Assembly: GCA_033063855.1 (NCBI GenBank)
Contig: CP093829.1
Location: 17,577,537-17,641,536, forward strand
DNA: 64,000 nt
Source of the DNA: Smittia aterrima
Taxonomy: Eukaryota; Arthropoda; Insecta; Diptera; Chironomidae
Direction: 5' to 3'
Position 1 is the stretch's first letter; each line of letters starts with the position of its first letter. Below, in pieces: positions 23,060 to 36,436 of this stretch. The position numbers were made by a program, and so were the translations under genes. A model generated the notes under the pieces. That model was not told the origin of the DNA and made no database searches. It worked only from the letters and a program-made list of their open reading frames with translations.

Positions 23060-26000
23060 TGTAAGGCTTCACTTTCCAGTTATTATCGTTTAATCATTTA
23101 ATCACGTTTAAATATTATTGTGTTTACACTTCAATAACTTCCTGATTTATTTATTGGCTCCACTTAGATATCAAGTATTGACACGATTCACGCGAGTGAA
23201 ATAAAATTCGACGTCTTATCCAAACGTTTCATGTGTGACTGACTCATTTTAATTTGTGTCCCGCGTAAAAACAAAACTCGCGCGCTTAATAAACGAAAGT
23301 TTTAGAGATAACAAATCTAAATCGTCTTATCGCTGATAAACTTCTTTGCGATTTTTAAAAACACTTGTCTTAGCTTTAAAAATTAAACTGAGCATTTCAA
23401 GTTGTATCTTGTCAACAGTCTGGCTAAGATCGGATTGCTGCTTCCGTTTCTCTCTCGTAACATGAAGTGGAAACGTTCTCATTGTTTTCAATTGAAGCTA
23501 ATCAAGATCGGTCTCAAAGTAAATGAGTGAAAGACGTAAATAGGTCGATGCGATGAAAGTTTGGACCATAAAAGCTCCGCAGATGAAAAACCTTTCCGAC
23601 GAATTCTACGTCTTATTGAAAATGGTTTTCTACGAAATATTTTTCAGACTTTTCATAAACATAAACATCGCTCATGTGAATCAGTCGATGAGAAAAATAA
23701 TTTAAAAAACATTATTGAACTTGAAGCTTCATGAGTCGACCGATCGATTTTATTGCCTTTAAATATTTATTCTGCCGCCATCGGAGCCGAAACACGGCTC
23801 TCGATAAACTATTTTGATTTTCACGCGGCGTTTTCTTTTTTCTTTCGGGAAAATGCCGGCGAACATTTTTCAAATAACTTCGCGACGTATCTGATGTAAG
23901 AAGAAAGAAAAGTTTACAGCGATTCATTACAATTAATTAAAATCCGCCGCGAAGAGAGAAACATCTCCCACGAATGATTCGACACGTTTCTCCGTTCCCT
24001 TGGTGGCCACAAATCAGTTTTTGTTAAGCTTTTGATTCAATTAAGAAAAAGAGTTGATTGGAAACTCTGCCAATGAAATGTCAGATCCACTAAATCAGAC
24101 GAAACACGACACTCAACCTAACCAGCCAGTCAGTCGTCAAATCCGACAAAGTCAATTATTACTTAAGCGACACATTAACGATTAGCGTAAATAAAAAACT
24201 TTATTCGAATGTCGTCAAGTGAACTTCTTATTTCTTTTCGCAACATCCCATCACGTCAGTAGAATTGTGCGCTCTTGCACATTTAAGAAATAAAACTCTC
24301 GTCGATGCGAGAAGAAACATTTGACGAGGGAGAGCTAGTCAGTTAGGTAGAAGTTGATTAAGTTTCGGTGGAGTTGAGATGTGATCACGTTTCAAGCGAG
24401 TTAAAGATCTTCAACAGTGGCACGAACCAGAAGCGAGATCTTGCCACTGAAAGCTTCCTTGGGGTTCAACAGAACTTTTCTCAAAGCTTGAGAAGTCCCG
24501 GAACCTCCCGAACGATTCCCTCTCGAAAATAAAACTTTTCCAAACGTCACTGGTAAGTGAATAGCGAATTTCCTCGTGCGGCTGAAAGAGATTTTCATTA
24601 ATCGTTTTCACACGATTCTTGCAAGAAGGAAGAAGTCTCTTTGCGATTTATTGAATGCCCGCATGAGTGGAATTTTCCAATCGAAGGAAAAAGGATTTTG
24701 CCTTCGAATAAATGATTTGTTGCTTCGTCGACTTCTCACAATAATCACACTTGCTGCCTCTTATTTCCAACAGCAACAACAAGTGAGAAAATTGCTGAAA
24801 TTGTAAGAAAAGTAAAAATATCCATTCTAAAAATAGATCGACGTTAATATTTTTTTCCCCCCAAAACAACAATTCTCAATATTTCGCTTCGAACTTTACG
24901 TCTAAATGAAACGAAAAAAAAAACCTGTCGGTATTGCCAAAGAGACTCACGAGAGATTCAGGAGCCACACGACGTTGGGAAACTATATTCGATGGTGTGT
25001 GAGAAAAACGATGTCATAAACGTTTCTAATTAGACCGTTGAGTTTTATGGAATTACCTGAAGTGCATGTTGGCGATGCTTCAAAGTAAATTGCGCGATGC
25101 TTGTCAGATGATTGGGTAGGATGCGGTCAAGTGGGAGAAAAGCCTGGCTTTCGGCTAATGAGGTTAATGCTTCGCTAAGTTTTCTGTTCTGAACAAGACA
25201 AATAGACTGGCTGTTTGCTTTGCTCTTTTCTTCACCCACTTGATGTTCTGACTGAAATGTTACGACTCTCGAGAGAAAGTTCGATGATCAATCAATTTTC
25301 TTCACACAATCGTCAATAATTTTCCTTTCGCAACAAAGAAGTCGGTTAGAGTCTAATGAGGTTGGATAAAGTTTCTTTCATTACTCATGAAGTAACTGGC
25401 GAATTGTTTATTCGATCAGGAGATGAAGGGGAACAGACTGAAGGAACGAACATATGTGAATATGTGCTCGATTCAATTCAATTGCCGAATTATATTTTTA
25501 AAACTTTTCTTCAAATCGTCTTCTTCTTTCTTAATTCGCCGCTTGTTGATGCAACACAGACTCATTAATATTTGTGAGAATTGGTCGAATGTGCTGGTGC
25601 AGACGTTCTCAAACACACCCTCGCTTCCCTCGGGATTTTTTTCGGCTACATCATCTCAGCTCAGGGAAGATGTTTTCGCCACAAGAAAATGTTTACTTTT
25701 CATCTGAAAACTCTTTAAACTACACAACTGGATTTTCTTCTCGTAGAGATCACACACAAATGTAAGACGATCGCCATCGGGAAAATCTTCTCTTTTTCTG
25801 AAAATCTCATTTCATTTGAAAGTAGATTATTAAACAGTAACGAGCGGTTTTTCTCGCGGAAAGTTTTCTTCTGTGCGTTTTCATAATTTTCCCTCGAGCA
25901 GAAAAAATAAAATAAAAGAAGAAAAGTCGAAGTGAAGATAAGACTTTGGCTGCTTTCGCCTTCATCGAGCGGTAATTAGGACACACAATTAGTGAATTGG

Positions 26001-26338
26001 AAAGATTGTAAATGAAGGAAAGTTTCGCGAGAAAATAAAATCAAATTTCCCCGTTTCGGCAGGAAAAATAAATTGCAAGACGAATTTGCTTTTTGGCAAA
26101 AATAGAAAAAAAGTAAAAAGTGCTTCGTGTCGTGAATGAACAAAAAAAAAAGACTTTTCTAAGTGACAAGATCTTGGAGAATTTACTGCCGACAATTGCC
26201 GTAGGATGTTAAAGTGACATCGACGAATGTGAACCGCGAAGAAATTTCAATTTAGCTGCTGCAATAAGTGGAAACGAAATAAATTTTCCTACGACGTACG
26301 AGGTGCAGAGAGTCGTCGGAGGGACTCGCTCGACGTCT

Positions 26339-27300
26339 GAGAAATGGGATTTTAAGTGCCGTTAAACCAGCTCGTCTGTGAATTAAGAGCCAGAACCTTA
26401 GCGAAAGCTTGATTGTCGGGGAAGATCTGCAACGGATAAATCTCTATTATGATGTGCCAAGTGATTTAAGGCCGTCGAATTGTGAGCTAACGATCGGAAG
26501 TTGACAGTTGAGTGATTCTACGTTGCCCGATGTCGCTCAGTGGACTTTGAGACGTTCCTCCTGTCGAAGTGGAAAAAGAAATAAAAAATTGGCCCCAACA
26601 TTTGTCTCGTATTTATTAACGAAATCGAGCGGAACGACAAGAAGAAGCTCGGCGCTGAGTGTCTCCCAGAATAATTTTATCTTCAGCATGACTCTACTTA
26701 GCCGATCGCCTCGCGAGTGAGTGGAATTCGTACGCAGTTCGAAGCGATTGTTTGGCTCTCGCTTCACAACAAACGATTTTAAAACGCAAAAACAAGAAAA
26801 ACTCGAGTGAAATCGACTGAGCGGTGATTTAGTGACAGGGGAAGTGTTGATATTACCGTCAACGTCATCGCCGAGCGTCAAGAAAAACAACCGCATCGGG
26901 CAGTAAAGGGCCTTGAGGAGGTAAAGCGACGTCGGCGAATTATTTTCACGAGATGAAAACCATTGTGCCGAGATCACAGCGACTCGGTTCGCAGTCATTA
27001 ATGATGCCCACGATCCGAGTCTAATCTAGGCGGAGGTGGCGATGAGATTAAACACCAAGCGATCTGCATGCGATTGAGCAATCGGCTCATTGTTATTATT
27101 AGAGACTTTCATCATCAATCATGCGCTCGACAATAGGAAAAACCCTACAAACCTCATTTCCACGCTTTCCGCGTTGTAAATCAACGCGACGATATTTCCG
27201 AGCCGTAATTAAAATCCTCGCATTCAGTCAACTTCCTCTTAACGATCGCGGAACAAGAAACGTTTTAAAGCGCTGCACAAAAGATAAACCTCGGCTAGGA
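26339..27300 (+). repeat. Tandem duplication, copy A
   Basis: Aligns by eye with copy B over nearly its full length, with many substitutions and small indels. Shared anchors include GAAATGGGATTTTAAGTGCC, TCTCTATTATGATGTGCCAA and CTCGACAATAGGAAAAACCC. Copy spacing is ~1236 bp at the left end and ~1260 bp at the right. No coding potential is conserved between copies. Confidence 0.85.
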
Positions 27301-27574
27301 GATCTCATCGGGAGAAAATCTGACTCTTCTCAAACATCACGACGATCGTTTCGCATTTTGAAGTAAAGAAGAAGCGCGAAAAAAATAATAAATATTCTCG
27401 TTTAAAATGAGATTTTCATGAAGACGGGGGATGGTCGTAATGTGATGTTGAGTGTACGAGCTTCTCGGAAAACTCTGAATCAAAGGCTTTTCTCTTTTGT
27501 GCTTCAACTTGCGAAAGTTCCGATCATGTGACGCTCGAAGACACTGTTACTCAACGAGGATTTGCTCGCGATAT

Positions 27575-28555
27575 GAGAAATGGGATTTTAAGTGCCGTTA
27601 AAGCTACTCGAACGTGAAAGAGTCAGAACCTTTTTCAAAAGCTTTGCTCGATTGTCGGGGAAGATCTTCAACAAATAAATCTCTATTATGATGTGCCAAG
27701 TGATTTAAGATCGTCGAATTGTGAGCTAACGATCAGATGCTGACAGTTGAGCCAGTATTTTGCCAGTTGTTGTTCGGTGGACTTTGAACGAAGCTTCTTA
27801 AAAAGAGAGGAATAAAAATTTATCACAACATTTGTCTCGTATTTATTAAAGAAATCGAGGAGACCAAGAAGAGTAAAAGTTTGTGTGTCGCCAGAATAAT
27901 ATTTTTCTTCAGAATGAACTCTACTTAGCCAATCGTTTCTCGGCCGAGTGAAATTTGTACGCAATTCGTGATGAATTTGCTGCTTGGCTCACTTCACAAC
28001 AAACGATTTTAAAACGCAAAAACAAGAAAGACTCAAAGTGAAATCGACTGAGCAGTGATTTAGTGACAGGGAAGCGTTGAGATTGTCGTCCACGTCATCG
28101 GCATCGACAGAGAAAAACAATCCAAAGGAAAGAAAAGTTTAAGAGCTTTTCTCAAGGTAAAATCGTCGTCGTCGGCGAAATATTTTCTCGAAATGAAATT
28201 TGTGTGTAAAACGTCCATTGTGTTAGAGGAGATCACAAGTCGGTTTACAGTAATTAATGATGCCCACGATTCGACTAATCTTTGCGGAGGTGGCTGAGAT
28301 TAAACATCAAGAGATCTGCATTTTGATTGAGCAATTCGCTCATTGTTATTATTAGCGACTCTCTTCATCAATCACACGCTCGACAATAGGAAAAACCCTC
28401 CAAACCTCATTTCGCAGCTTTCCGCGTTGTAAATCATCGTGAAAACACTCAGATATTTCCGAGTCGTAATTAAAAACCTCACATTCAGGCAACTTCCTCT
28501 TTTAACGATCACGGAACAAGAAAACGCTGCACAAGAGATAAAAACCTGCTCGGCC
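27575..28555 (+). repeat. Tandem duplication, copy B, ends at assembly gap
   Basis: Second copy of the unit, ending exactly at the run of N. The same anchors occur in the same order. The gap next to it may hide further copies that the assembler could not resolve. Confidence 0.85.
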
Positions 28556-28655
28556 NNNNNNNNNNNNNNNNNNNNNNNNNNNNNNNNNNNNNNNNNNNNN
28601 NNNNNNNNNNNNNNNNNNNNNNNNNNNNNNNNNNNNNNNNNNNNNNNNNNNNNNN
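28556..28655. other. Assembly gap of 100 N
   Basis: A run of exactly 100 N, the usual placeholder for a gap of unknown size. The ORFs drawn across it on both strands are meaningless. Confidence 0.99.
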
Positions 28656-29536
28656 ATCCATCGTTTTTTTTTCAACTTTTTGTATGTGCGATAGAAACTG
28701 TCTGAGAAAATCTCGATGAATTTTGAAAACTGATTCGACTGAAACTTGAGCGTCTATCAACGTGATGCTATTCGCAATCTCTTGCATAAAAGATTTTTCA
28801 CTGAGTTAATAGCTTGATGCAATCAACTTGACTTGAAATGCTCACATTTGAGATTCATTTTTCTTATTCTTCAATTTTCGCCAACAGCTTAGCAACAAAG
28901 AATAAAATAGTATTTGGTGAGAAAAACTAAAGAACAAGAAGAACAAGTGATGCTTCAATTTCATGAAACATTTTACAGAGCACTATTGATTTAAAATGTT
29001 AGAATGGAATCTCTCTTCGGCAATCAGCTAATGAAACGATGTGATATAACCCGAAAATGAGTTTTCTTCATTTCCATAAGTAACTAAGCGAAGCGCTATC
29101 AATCAACAACAAAGCTCAATTATCTTTGCAATTCTATAAATAAACAAGCGTCCTTATCAAATTTTGTTTCGATTTTCATTAGACGAGCACATTTGATTTT
29201 TTTTTCTTCTTTTGTTCGCGATCTCCATTAAAGATTTTTTAAAACTTCTGAATTGCTTTTAATTCAATTGAATTCATTGAAAATCGATGTTTTTAAGGAA
29301 TATAGCTACTTGCTTTGAGCTTAGACACCTAAATATTAAAGGAAATGTAAGTACTTACTATGAAATTTTAATGCCGAATGAACTTCGCAAATGAACGTTG
29401 CAATTTTATTTTTGTGCGTCATATTTTCGTCATATTTTGGATAGTCCAATTCTCCAATTTCAACTTCGCCAGCGGCATTCGAGAAAAAAGTTAGTTTTGT
29501 TCATATGTTTAATGTTGTAAAGAAAGTGAAACAAAG

Positions 29537-32500
29537 ATGTTGAAGCAAGAGAATCTGGCAGCAAACTTCTGTGGCCTTCTAGCTTCGCAAGGCTTTCGAG
29601 GTGAGTCCAAAATTCCGATGCATTAAATATTTACTCAAGATAACAAATTTTTTTAGAGACTGCAAATGAGTTTAGGATTCTCGGTCAGGAAAGAGATGGA
29701 ACAATTCTCTCAAGCTTCATCTCAAAGTCCACAGACAGCCATGTCGATCGTACGATCGTCGGATGCTATAATCCAAAAGATAAATCATTTAATATTCTGA
29801 AGAAATTTCAATCACGAATCAATTTGATTCAAGCTTCTGTCAACATGAGTAAAACACTTCTCGTTATTATCATAAAGGATCCAATTATAACAGACAATTG
29901 CGAAACAGATGAAAATGATAGAAAGTTTACATACAAACCGTTTCTAGTCGAACTCAACAATTCCAAAAGTGAAGAGATGCAGATGCTGCTAGATGACGAT
30001 AACACGAGAGTCAAGCAAGTTATGGTCCAATTTTTATGGCCAAAGCAGCAGAAGAACCTAAATCAAGACAGGTTTCTCGTAATGGTTCATGAAGAGGCAA
30101 TTTACTTGCACACAGTTAAAATGCAAACAATCGAAGAGGTTCAAGAAGTTGATAAGAGCTCGAAGAAAAATGACAAGATTGTGAAAAATTTTATTTGGAG
30201 TCAATGGGATCCAAAGGTTCAAGCTCTTTTCTACATTCATCTCAAGCAGTCAACAAGAATTTCTTTAGAGAAAGAAGAAGACGATAAGGTCACAATAACA
30301 ACATTGTCTGCTTTTCAATTCCACGACGATATTACTCAACACGAAACAGTTTTGAACTTTCCTCTGAACATTCCAAAGATTCCATCTTCAAGCAAGATCT
30401 CCGAATATGAAGACGACACAATTCCTCTTCGTATTCATGACTCCGCTTTAAATCTTGTCATCGTTGCAGATGACGACAAAGGTTTTCTTTTTATTTGTCA
30501 TTACTATCTTTATCAACCAATGAAGCAACAAGACGAGAACAGCTCGAGCATCCGAGACGTTCATTTTGCTTACTCAATCACAATGGTTCACTCAAGTTTG
30601 GCAGTTCATTGCGTGATTCCCAATGTCCCCTGGGAAAAGGCGAGACTCATGAAACCAACGTTCACACTTGTTGATGATCATATGCTGGTATTTCAAGCTG
30701 GACTATTTATAAATCTCCTCGACATTGGACTTCATCATGAGCCATGTGCTCATATTGTCGCACATCCATTCACGAGACAAAATAATGTAACGCATCTTGT
30801 TCCATGCTTTGGATTCATTGCTTACGACTCCGCTACGCTCGATCTCATCTCTTTGAAAATGCCAAAAAGCCATTTAATTGAAGCTTTTAAAAATGACACA
30901 TCACTTGACAATCGTCTCAGCATAATTCATTATTTCCTTGCCAACAACAATGATCTCGATATCCTCAACGAGTTTTTGAGCCTAATTATGGAGAATCTAC
31001 TTGGCTTGGACACTGTGAGTCTGTTACAAGAAGCTCTTGTTGCTGGAACTTACTCGACACTCAAGAAAGGAATTTCACAAGATGCGATGTCATTAATCAA
31101 ACTTCTTCCATTAACAACAGTCAACTCAGCAAAACCAGTTCAAGCGAAAGTTGGAGATCTCACTGTAGGACTTTCTCATGAGAACTTACACAATACTGCC
31201 ATGATGCTGCTAAGTCCTCAACAAAGATTAAATCCTTACCGACAAGATACTTGGACTCGTCTCTACGAGAGGCTCAACGACAACAAGGATAGCAAGAATC
31301 GATTCTCGTGTGACCAAGTTTCGGAAAAGTTGGTTTATTCTCTCGCTCATTATCAGCCTGAAGCTCTGAGCAGATGTTCTACACCTCAAACTCCTTCAGG
31401 AAATTCTCATATGATGATGGGAGATATCAACCAAATCTCCTCTGCTTCTGCGGCAAGAAGAAATTCCAACGATGTCTTGCCATTTGTTGAGTTTGAGACT
31501 TGTACTGCTAGCAAGCAAGAGCATGTCATATCAGTCAACCTTCGTGAGCTCAGCATGCACTTAGTTAAGAACAGTGTAAAGCAAATCACTGGATTCCGCT
31601 GGTTGAAGGATTACGAGCCTACAGCTCCAACATTTGTTCATGCAGTCTCAGCACGCTACGTCTCAGCGCAGTTGGAAATTTCACGACTGCTTTGCGTTTT
31701 TCTCTGTCGAGCTGCAGGAATCGACGCACGTACCGAATCCGATCGTGGGACAATTTTAATTGATAAGCTTTCTCCTACGCAAAGACTTCTTCTCTTCATG
31801 ACATTAGAGAGATATGTGTTGGCTGTTCAATCAATGTCATTTCCATTGCCTCAAGGTTTTTCGTCATTCTTTACTTATCTTGGCTATAAAGTTCAGAGCT
31901 ATGAAAAGTTTGTCGAATATTCGCAACGGGGCGTCTTCGAACTTCAAATTGATGTGATGAAAGTTATCATGAATGGTGAGAACGTTTTCTGATATTAAGA
32001 TCTATTTATTTACAATATTTCTATACAATATAACTTTTAGACATTCCCGATGACGAAGAGGGCATCGCTAGAAAAATATCTCTTCTCTCTCTCTTGCCAA
32101 GATCTCGTGCTAAAAGGCTTCTCAACAATTGGAATCATCCGTGCAGTCTAAGAATTCGAGGAAATGATCATGCTGCTAACGTTCTATCAGGAAATTCCTC
32201 TAGTCGATCAATGTCTTTATCAAGCAGTACTAACAGCTCATCAATAGGTGAACAATAACTGTGATCGTTTGCTTGTTGTTTTGTCTTGTTTGTCACATTA
32301 TAATTTCAAGCATCTCATTCATCTTTTCATTATCATTTTGCAAGAATCTTGTTCCAACTCTCATTCATCAAATGATGATGATTCATTAATTTTGTACGCT
32401 TCTCGATCAAATTCTGGACCATTATTCTTTAATCATAATCATTTCGCGGAGGAGCCTGCAAGAAATGAAGTTAGAAACGATAATCCTATGGATGGCTGGG

Positions 32501-32942
32501 TAACGCCAACATATAATTCATGGAGTCGACGCTGCTGGGATCATAAGCTCATTTGCATCATCACATTCTCGTTATCAACCATTTTATTGTTGTCTTTAAT
32601 ATACTTTTTCATTTATGAGTGGAAACATATTAACGCGATTTTTTTCGCCCAGCAATCAAATAATTCGAGTATCTCATAGATCTCTTAGTAGCTTAAAGCT
32701 TTTTTGTTATTATTTTGCAATTGGTTATGCACCTTTAAAGATTTATGCTTGTTTAATAAAATTACATTTAAATCTAATCATTAGCCAATTATATTTTAGG
32801 AACTGCATCTAGTAGGAACGTATCTAGTCGACCCTTGAACAGTCTCTTTGAATTATTTACTGCCAAGACAAGTTTAAACGAAATCGACTTCAATCTCTTG
32901 ATTGCATCAACTCAAGCTTCTATGGATTTTGAGAATAACTAA
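29537..32942 (+). CDS. pigeon: Pigeon / gamma-secretase-activating protein (GSAP)
   Basis: Ortholog of Drosophila pigeon (linotte) and mammalian GSAP, which is reported to modulate gamma-secretase processing of APP. Exons 29537-29600, 29657-31975, 32041-32247 and 32800-32942 join in phase to give ~910 residues. The N-terminal part is beta-rich, WD-like sequence with many short strands. The C-terminal part is helical, with the family stretch [20 protein letters not shown], a segment near [20 protein letters not shown], and the terminal [16 protein letters not shown]. The ATG is preceded by ACAAAG, a fair initiation context. Exon 3 also has a phase-compatible alternative acceptor at 32345 (described separately). 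eIF3l follows 193 bp downstream on the same strand. Confidence 0.85.
32345..32679 (+). CDS. Possible alternative 3' exon of pigeon with one TM helix
   Basis: Lies inside the last pigeon intron. The acceptor ATTTTGCAAG at 32344 is preceded by a T-rich tract and is in the correct phase: splicing from the exon 3 donor gives [15 protein letters not shown]. The open frame runs 111 codons to a stop and includes one strong hydrophobic helix ([20 protein letters not shown]) flanked by basic CWDHK and polar ends. It would give a ~974-residue membrane-anchored form in place of the canonical tail. It could instead be a separate nested gene, or chance. The absence of stops plus the right phase favours a real exon, but this rests on sequence alone. 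Confidence 0.4.
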
Positions 32943-33135
32943 GTATTACCGCTTTTTACATAACTTAAATGTGCAATATGAAATAAGAATTTTACGTGCA
33001 ATAAAAGAATTAACGGAAATTTGGAATATAGCGCACGTTGTCCTTTTGGATTTGTTCAGTGCTAGTTTGCCACATTTTTCTTTTAGATTTTTCTTCATCA
33101 AGCTTCATTAGTTAAAATCTGAAATAAGCTTCAAG

Positions 33136-34770
33136 ATGTATTCAAATCAAGACTCAAAAGGCGATTACTACGATGACATTCACGATAACTACCAGCAGCA
33201 AGATTCGATGGAGGAATATTCGTCTCATTACTACTCGGCAAATTCTATTCCCAAAGAAGTGAAAGATTTTCTGGTTAATCTGTTCGGATCAATCGATAAT
33301 GGACAGGTTTACGATATTCAACATCTGTACGAGCATTCGTTCCCTAAGATAAGTGAAAGTTTCTTCGAGAAAAGAGAATGGCCCGACGAAAAGGAAGTCA
33401 GCGAACTTCTTAAGAGAGATGACACTCTTCTTTTGACGCTCTACAAGGAACTTTACTTCCGTCATATTCACGCTCGGATTCAAGGTGGACCTCAATTTGA
33501 TCAACGTGTCGCATCCTTCTACAATTACTGTGAGTTCTTCAATCACATCTTTCTCGTGAAGCCGCAAGACTTGGAACTTCCCGACATCTGGTTGTGGGAA
33601 CTTGTTGATGAATTTGTGTATCAGTTCCAAAACTACACTCAGTATCGCGCTCGCTTAACCGATAAGAGCGAGGAAGAGCTTGAGAAGCTTGCAGATCCGA
33701 ATCACATTCGTGTCTGGAACATTTTGTGCTTGCTTAATGTTCTTCATTCTCTTGTGGACATGTCGAAAATCAAACAACAGCTTGAAGCTCAATCAAAAGG
33801 TGAAGATCCTGATGAGGTTGCTGGAGACTACGGGCATTTGCCTTTATACAAAATGTTGGGCTACTTCAGTTTGGTTGGGTTGCTTCGCGTCCACTCACTT
33901 CTTGGCGATTATCATCTTGCCATCAAGATCCTTGAACCGATTGACATCACACGTAAGAGTCAGTACACGCACATCCCAGCTTGTCAAATTTCAACTTCAT
34001 ACTACGTCGGCTTTGCTTACATGATGATGCGCCGTTACTCCGATGCCATTCGCACATTCACGTCGATCTTGCTCTACATTCAGCGAACAAAACAATTATA
34101 CAGCTCCAGATCGTACCAAAACGATCAAATCAACAAGCAAACGGAGCAGATGTATCACTTGTTGGCCATCTGCTTGGTCCTTCACCCACAATGCATTGAC
34201 GAATCGATCCAGCAGGTTCTGCGAGAAAAGAATTACAACGATAACATGTACAAGATGCAGTGCGGTGACATGGAAGTATTCAGAAACTTCTTCACATTTG
34301 CTTGTCCTAAATTTGTCTCGCCATGCCCGCCACCATTTGATGCACAGGTTGACGATTATGTCAAGGAGCCAATGGAACATCAAGTGCAAGTTTTCATGGA
34401 TGAAGTAAGACAACAACTTGAATTGCCGACTATTCGCTCGTATTTGAAACTCTACACGACATTGCCGCTTTCGAAACTCGCATCTTTCATGGATAAAAAT
34501 GAACGCAATGGAGAACGTGATCACGAAAGAGCCGTCTCAAAATTGTCGATTCAACTCCTCTGCTTCAAGCACAAGATGAACAATGTTGTCTGGAGCAAAG
34601 GTAACAGCGGATTAGAAGGAAAATTCCAATCTGGATCTGAATTGGACTTCTACATTGACAACGACATGATCCACATTGCAGACACAAAAGTTTCACATCG
34701 TTATGGAGATTTCTTCATCCGCAAAATTTTGAAATTCGAAGATTTGAATCGCAGATTGAAGAAGTTTTAA
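33136..34770 (+). CDS. eIF3l: Translation initiation factor eIF3 subunit L
   Basis: Single-exon, 544-residue PCI-domain subunit of eIF3, which helps recruit mRNA to the 40S ribosome. The Tyr/Asp/Gln-rich start ([20 protein letters not shown]) is typical. It is followed by [40 protein letters not shown] and [20 protein letters not shown], nearly invariant across animals. The C-terminal PCI/winged-helix region includes [13 protein letters not shown] and [20 protein letters not shown]. An intronless structure is unusual beside the intron-rich neighbours but seems intact. AATAAA polyadenylation signal at ~34833. Confidence 0.95.
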   Translation: MYSNQDSKGDYYDDIHDNYQQQDSMEEYSSHYYSANSIPKEVKDFLVNLFGSIDNGQVYDIQHLYEHSFPKISESFFEKREWPDEKEVSELLKRDDTLLLTLYKELYFRHIHARIQGGPQFDQRVASFYNYCEFFNHIFLVKPQDLELPDIWLWELVDEFVYQFQNYTQYRARLTDKSEEELEKLADPNHIRVWNILCLLNVLHSLVDMSKIKQQLEAQSKGEDPDEVAGDYGHLPLYKMLGYFSLVGLLRVHSLLGDYHLAIKILEPIDITRKSQYTHIPACQISTSYYVGFAYMMMRRYSDAIRTFTSILLYIQRTKQLYSSRSYQNDQINKQTEQMYHLLAICLVLHPQCIDESIQQVLREKNYNDNMYKMQCGDMEVFRNFFTFACPKFVSPCPPPFDAQVDDYVKEPMEHQVQVFMDEVRQQLELPTIRSYLKLYTTLPLSKLASFMDKNERNGERDHERAVSKLSIQLLCFKHKMNNVVWSKGNSGLEGKFQSGSELDFYIDNDMIHIADTKVSHRYGDFFIRKILKFEDLNRRLKKF

Positions 34771-36436
34771 ATTTGCAATTAAATTTTCTTCTGATAACTC
34801 CCTTCAATTTTGTAAGTCTTATAATAACTTGAAATAAAAATATGAATTTAGAGGAAAGGATTTTGTTGAGTTGTTAATCAAACACAAAGTTTTCATTTTC
34901 AGCAATTTTTTATTGAACTGACTAATCATCAGTGCTCTAAGGCTACATGCTAAGAAATACCGATTAGTGAGAAAAAAAAATGTAAAGTTAGAAAGTTAAT
35001 CTATAAGAAGCTCTAAACAACAGCTTCTTAACAGCACAAAATCAAAATCAATTTGAACTTGAAAGGATTTCTTCTTTTTGTTTGAAGCTCAATAATTTTC
35101 TCGCTTCTCTTCTTATCAAAATCAATACGTGTAAAAGTTTTTGCACATCTGATTGAGTTGATAATTTGATTCGTTTTATTGAAGGACTTTCATAAATTAC
35201 AACAAGCTCGGCTTGCTTTAGACCACAAGCTTCGATTAAATAAAGTCGATTTCACAGGTTTGCTTTGACTAAAAATAAAATTTATGTTAGCTTGAAGTAA
35301 TTTATGAAAGATCCCCGTGAAAAGTTTTATAATGCCTTTGCTGTTATCAACATCCAATAATCCTAATATCTCATCAGTTTAAAATAATCTTTTCTTCTTG
35401 CTTCTAGAGTATTTTGAAAGCTTGATCCTTAGTTAGCATCAAGCTCAAAACTTTTCTCGATTCACGCATTTTATGCAATTTTTCTTTTAAATGAAAATTC
35501 AACCACATTGAGAAAACGTCGAAAAGCATTTTCAAGTGATTGAGACATCTAATCAAAATGAATTGGTGATTTCACGTGGAAATTTAAGGGAAGCTAAGAG
35601 GGGGGGAAAATATCACAAATTGTTTTCACGAAATGATTGAATTTTCGATTCAAAGTATTGCTCGATTCCAACTTATCTGCCAGAGCTAACACTCATGTTA
35701 GTTAAACAATAGCAAAATGATAATATTTTAAAAAAAAAAACTTAAAAACTAGCTGTCCAGTCAATAGAACGGTTCTCACTTGTGAAAAGTTCATTTTCAT
35801 TTTCTCTATTACAGTTAAACCGAAACAATGAAACTTATCACTTCCGAGCCATTGAGTGGACCACAAATACTGTTAACGTTTGCGCCTCTTTAATTAAATC
35901 CATTTGAGATCTTTACCGTCAGATTATGTGTGGGCAAACGAAAACAGGGGCAAAGGGGAACTGCTGACTGACTGAGCAAGTCGGATGAGACTTTAGACGA
36001 CGCTTCTTAAATTTATTCCAGCACACGAAAAAGTAAGTCAAATATTTTGAATTTAAGTTCTTACTAAAGTCGTCGCATGTCGTCATCCGTTTCACTTTCG
36101 TCGATTTCACTGAATTAACTTTAATTTCATTATTAGCTCGATTATCGCTTTAAGATCTCTTCATACGGAAACTTCCGTTCGTTCTCGATAAACCTTAACA
36201 TCTAGATATATATATGAAATTTTCCAGCAGTTCCTTCGCCGGCATCGCGCACGAATCATCATGAAAGAGTTGTCACGGCACAGCTCTCACCTGCTCTCTT
36301 TCATCGATTGCGTACATGAATTTAATTCTATTCGAAAGTCAAAAAAAGTTGTGTTCTGCGTTGTTATATGATTTGAAGAAAAAATGTTGTCAAATGGCTT
36401 CTGTCGCCAGTGTTTCAGCAGCTTTGATGCCAGCGC
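34771..36436. other. 1.7 kb intergenic
   Basis: Contains the eIF3l 3' end at the left and the MAF1 3' UTR at the right. No ORF with support. A TATATATA stretch at ~36205 is isolated. Confidence 0.5.

Larger units (their letters stand above)
23060..29536. other. 6.5 kb noncoding region with tandem duplication and gap
   Basis: No ORF here has family resemblance, sensible splice partners or a plausible length. It holds the Kir upstream region at the left, a diverged two-copy ~1.2 kb tandem repeat at ~26.3-28.6 kb, 100 N at 28556-28655 and the pigeon 5' region at the right. It may hold regulatory DNA or noncoding RNA, but nothing specific can be called. Confidence 0.5.

Noticed and set aside
28439..28787. 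ORFs crossing the run of N on both strands
   Set aside because: The open frames exist only because unknown bases contain no stops.
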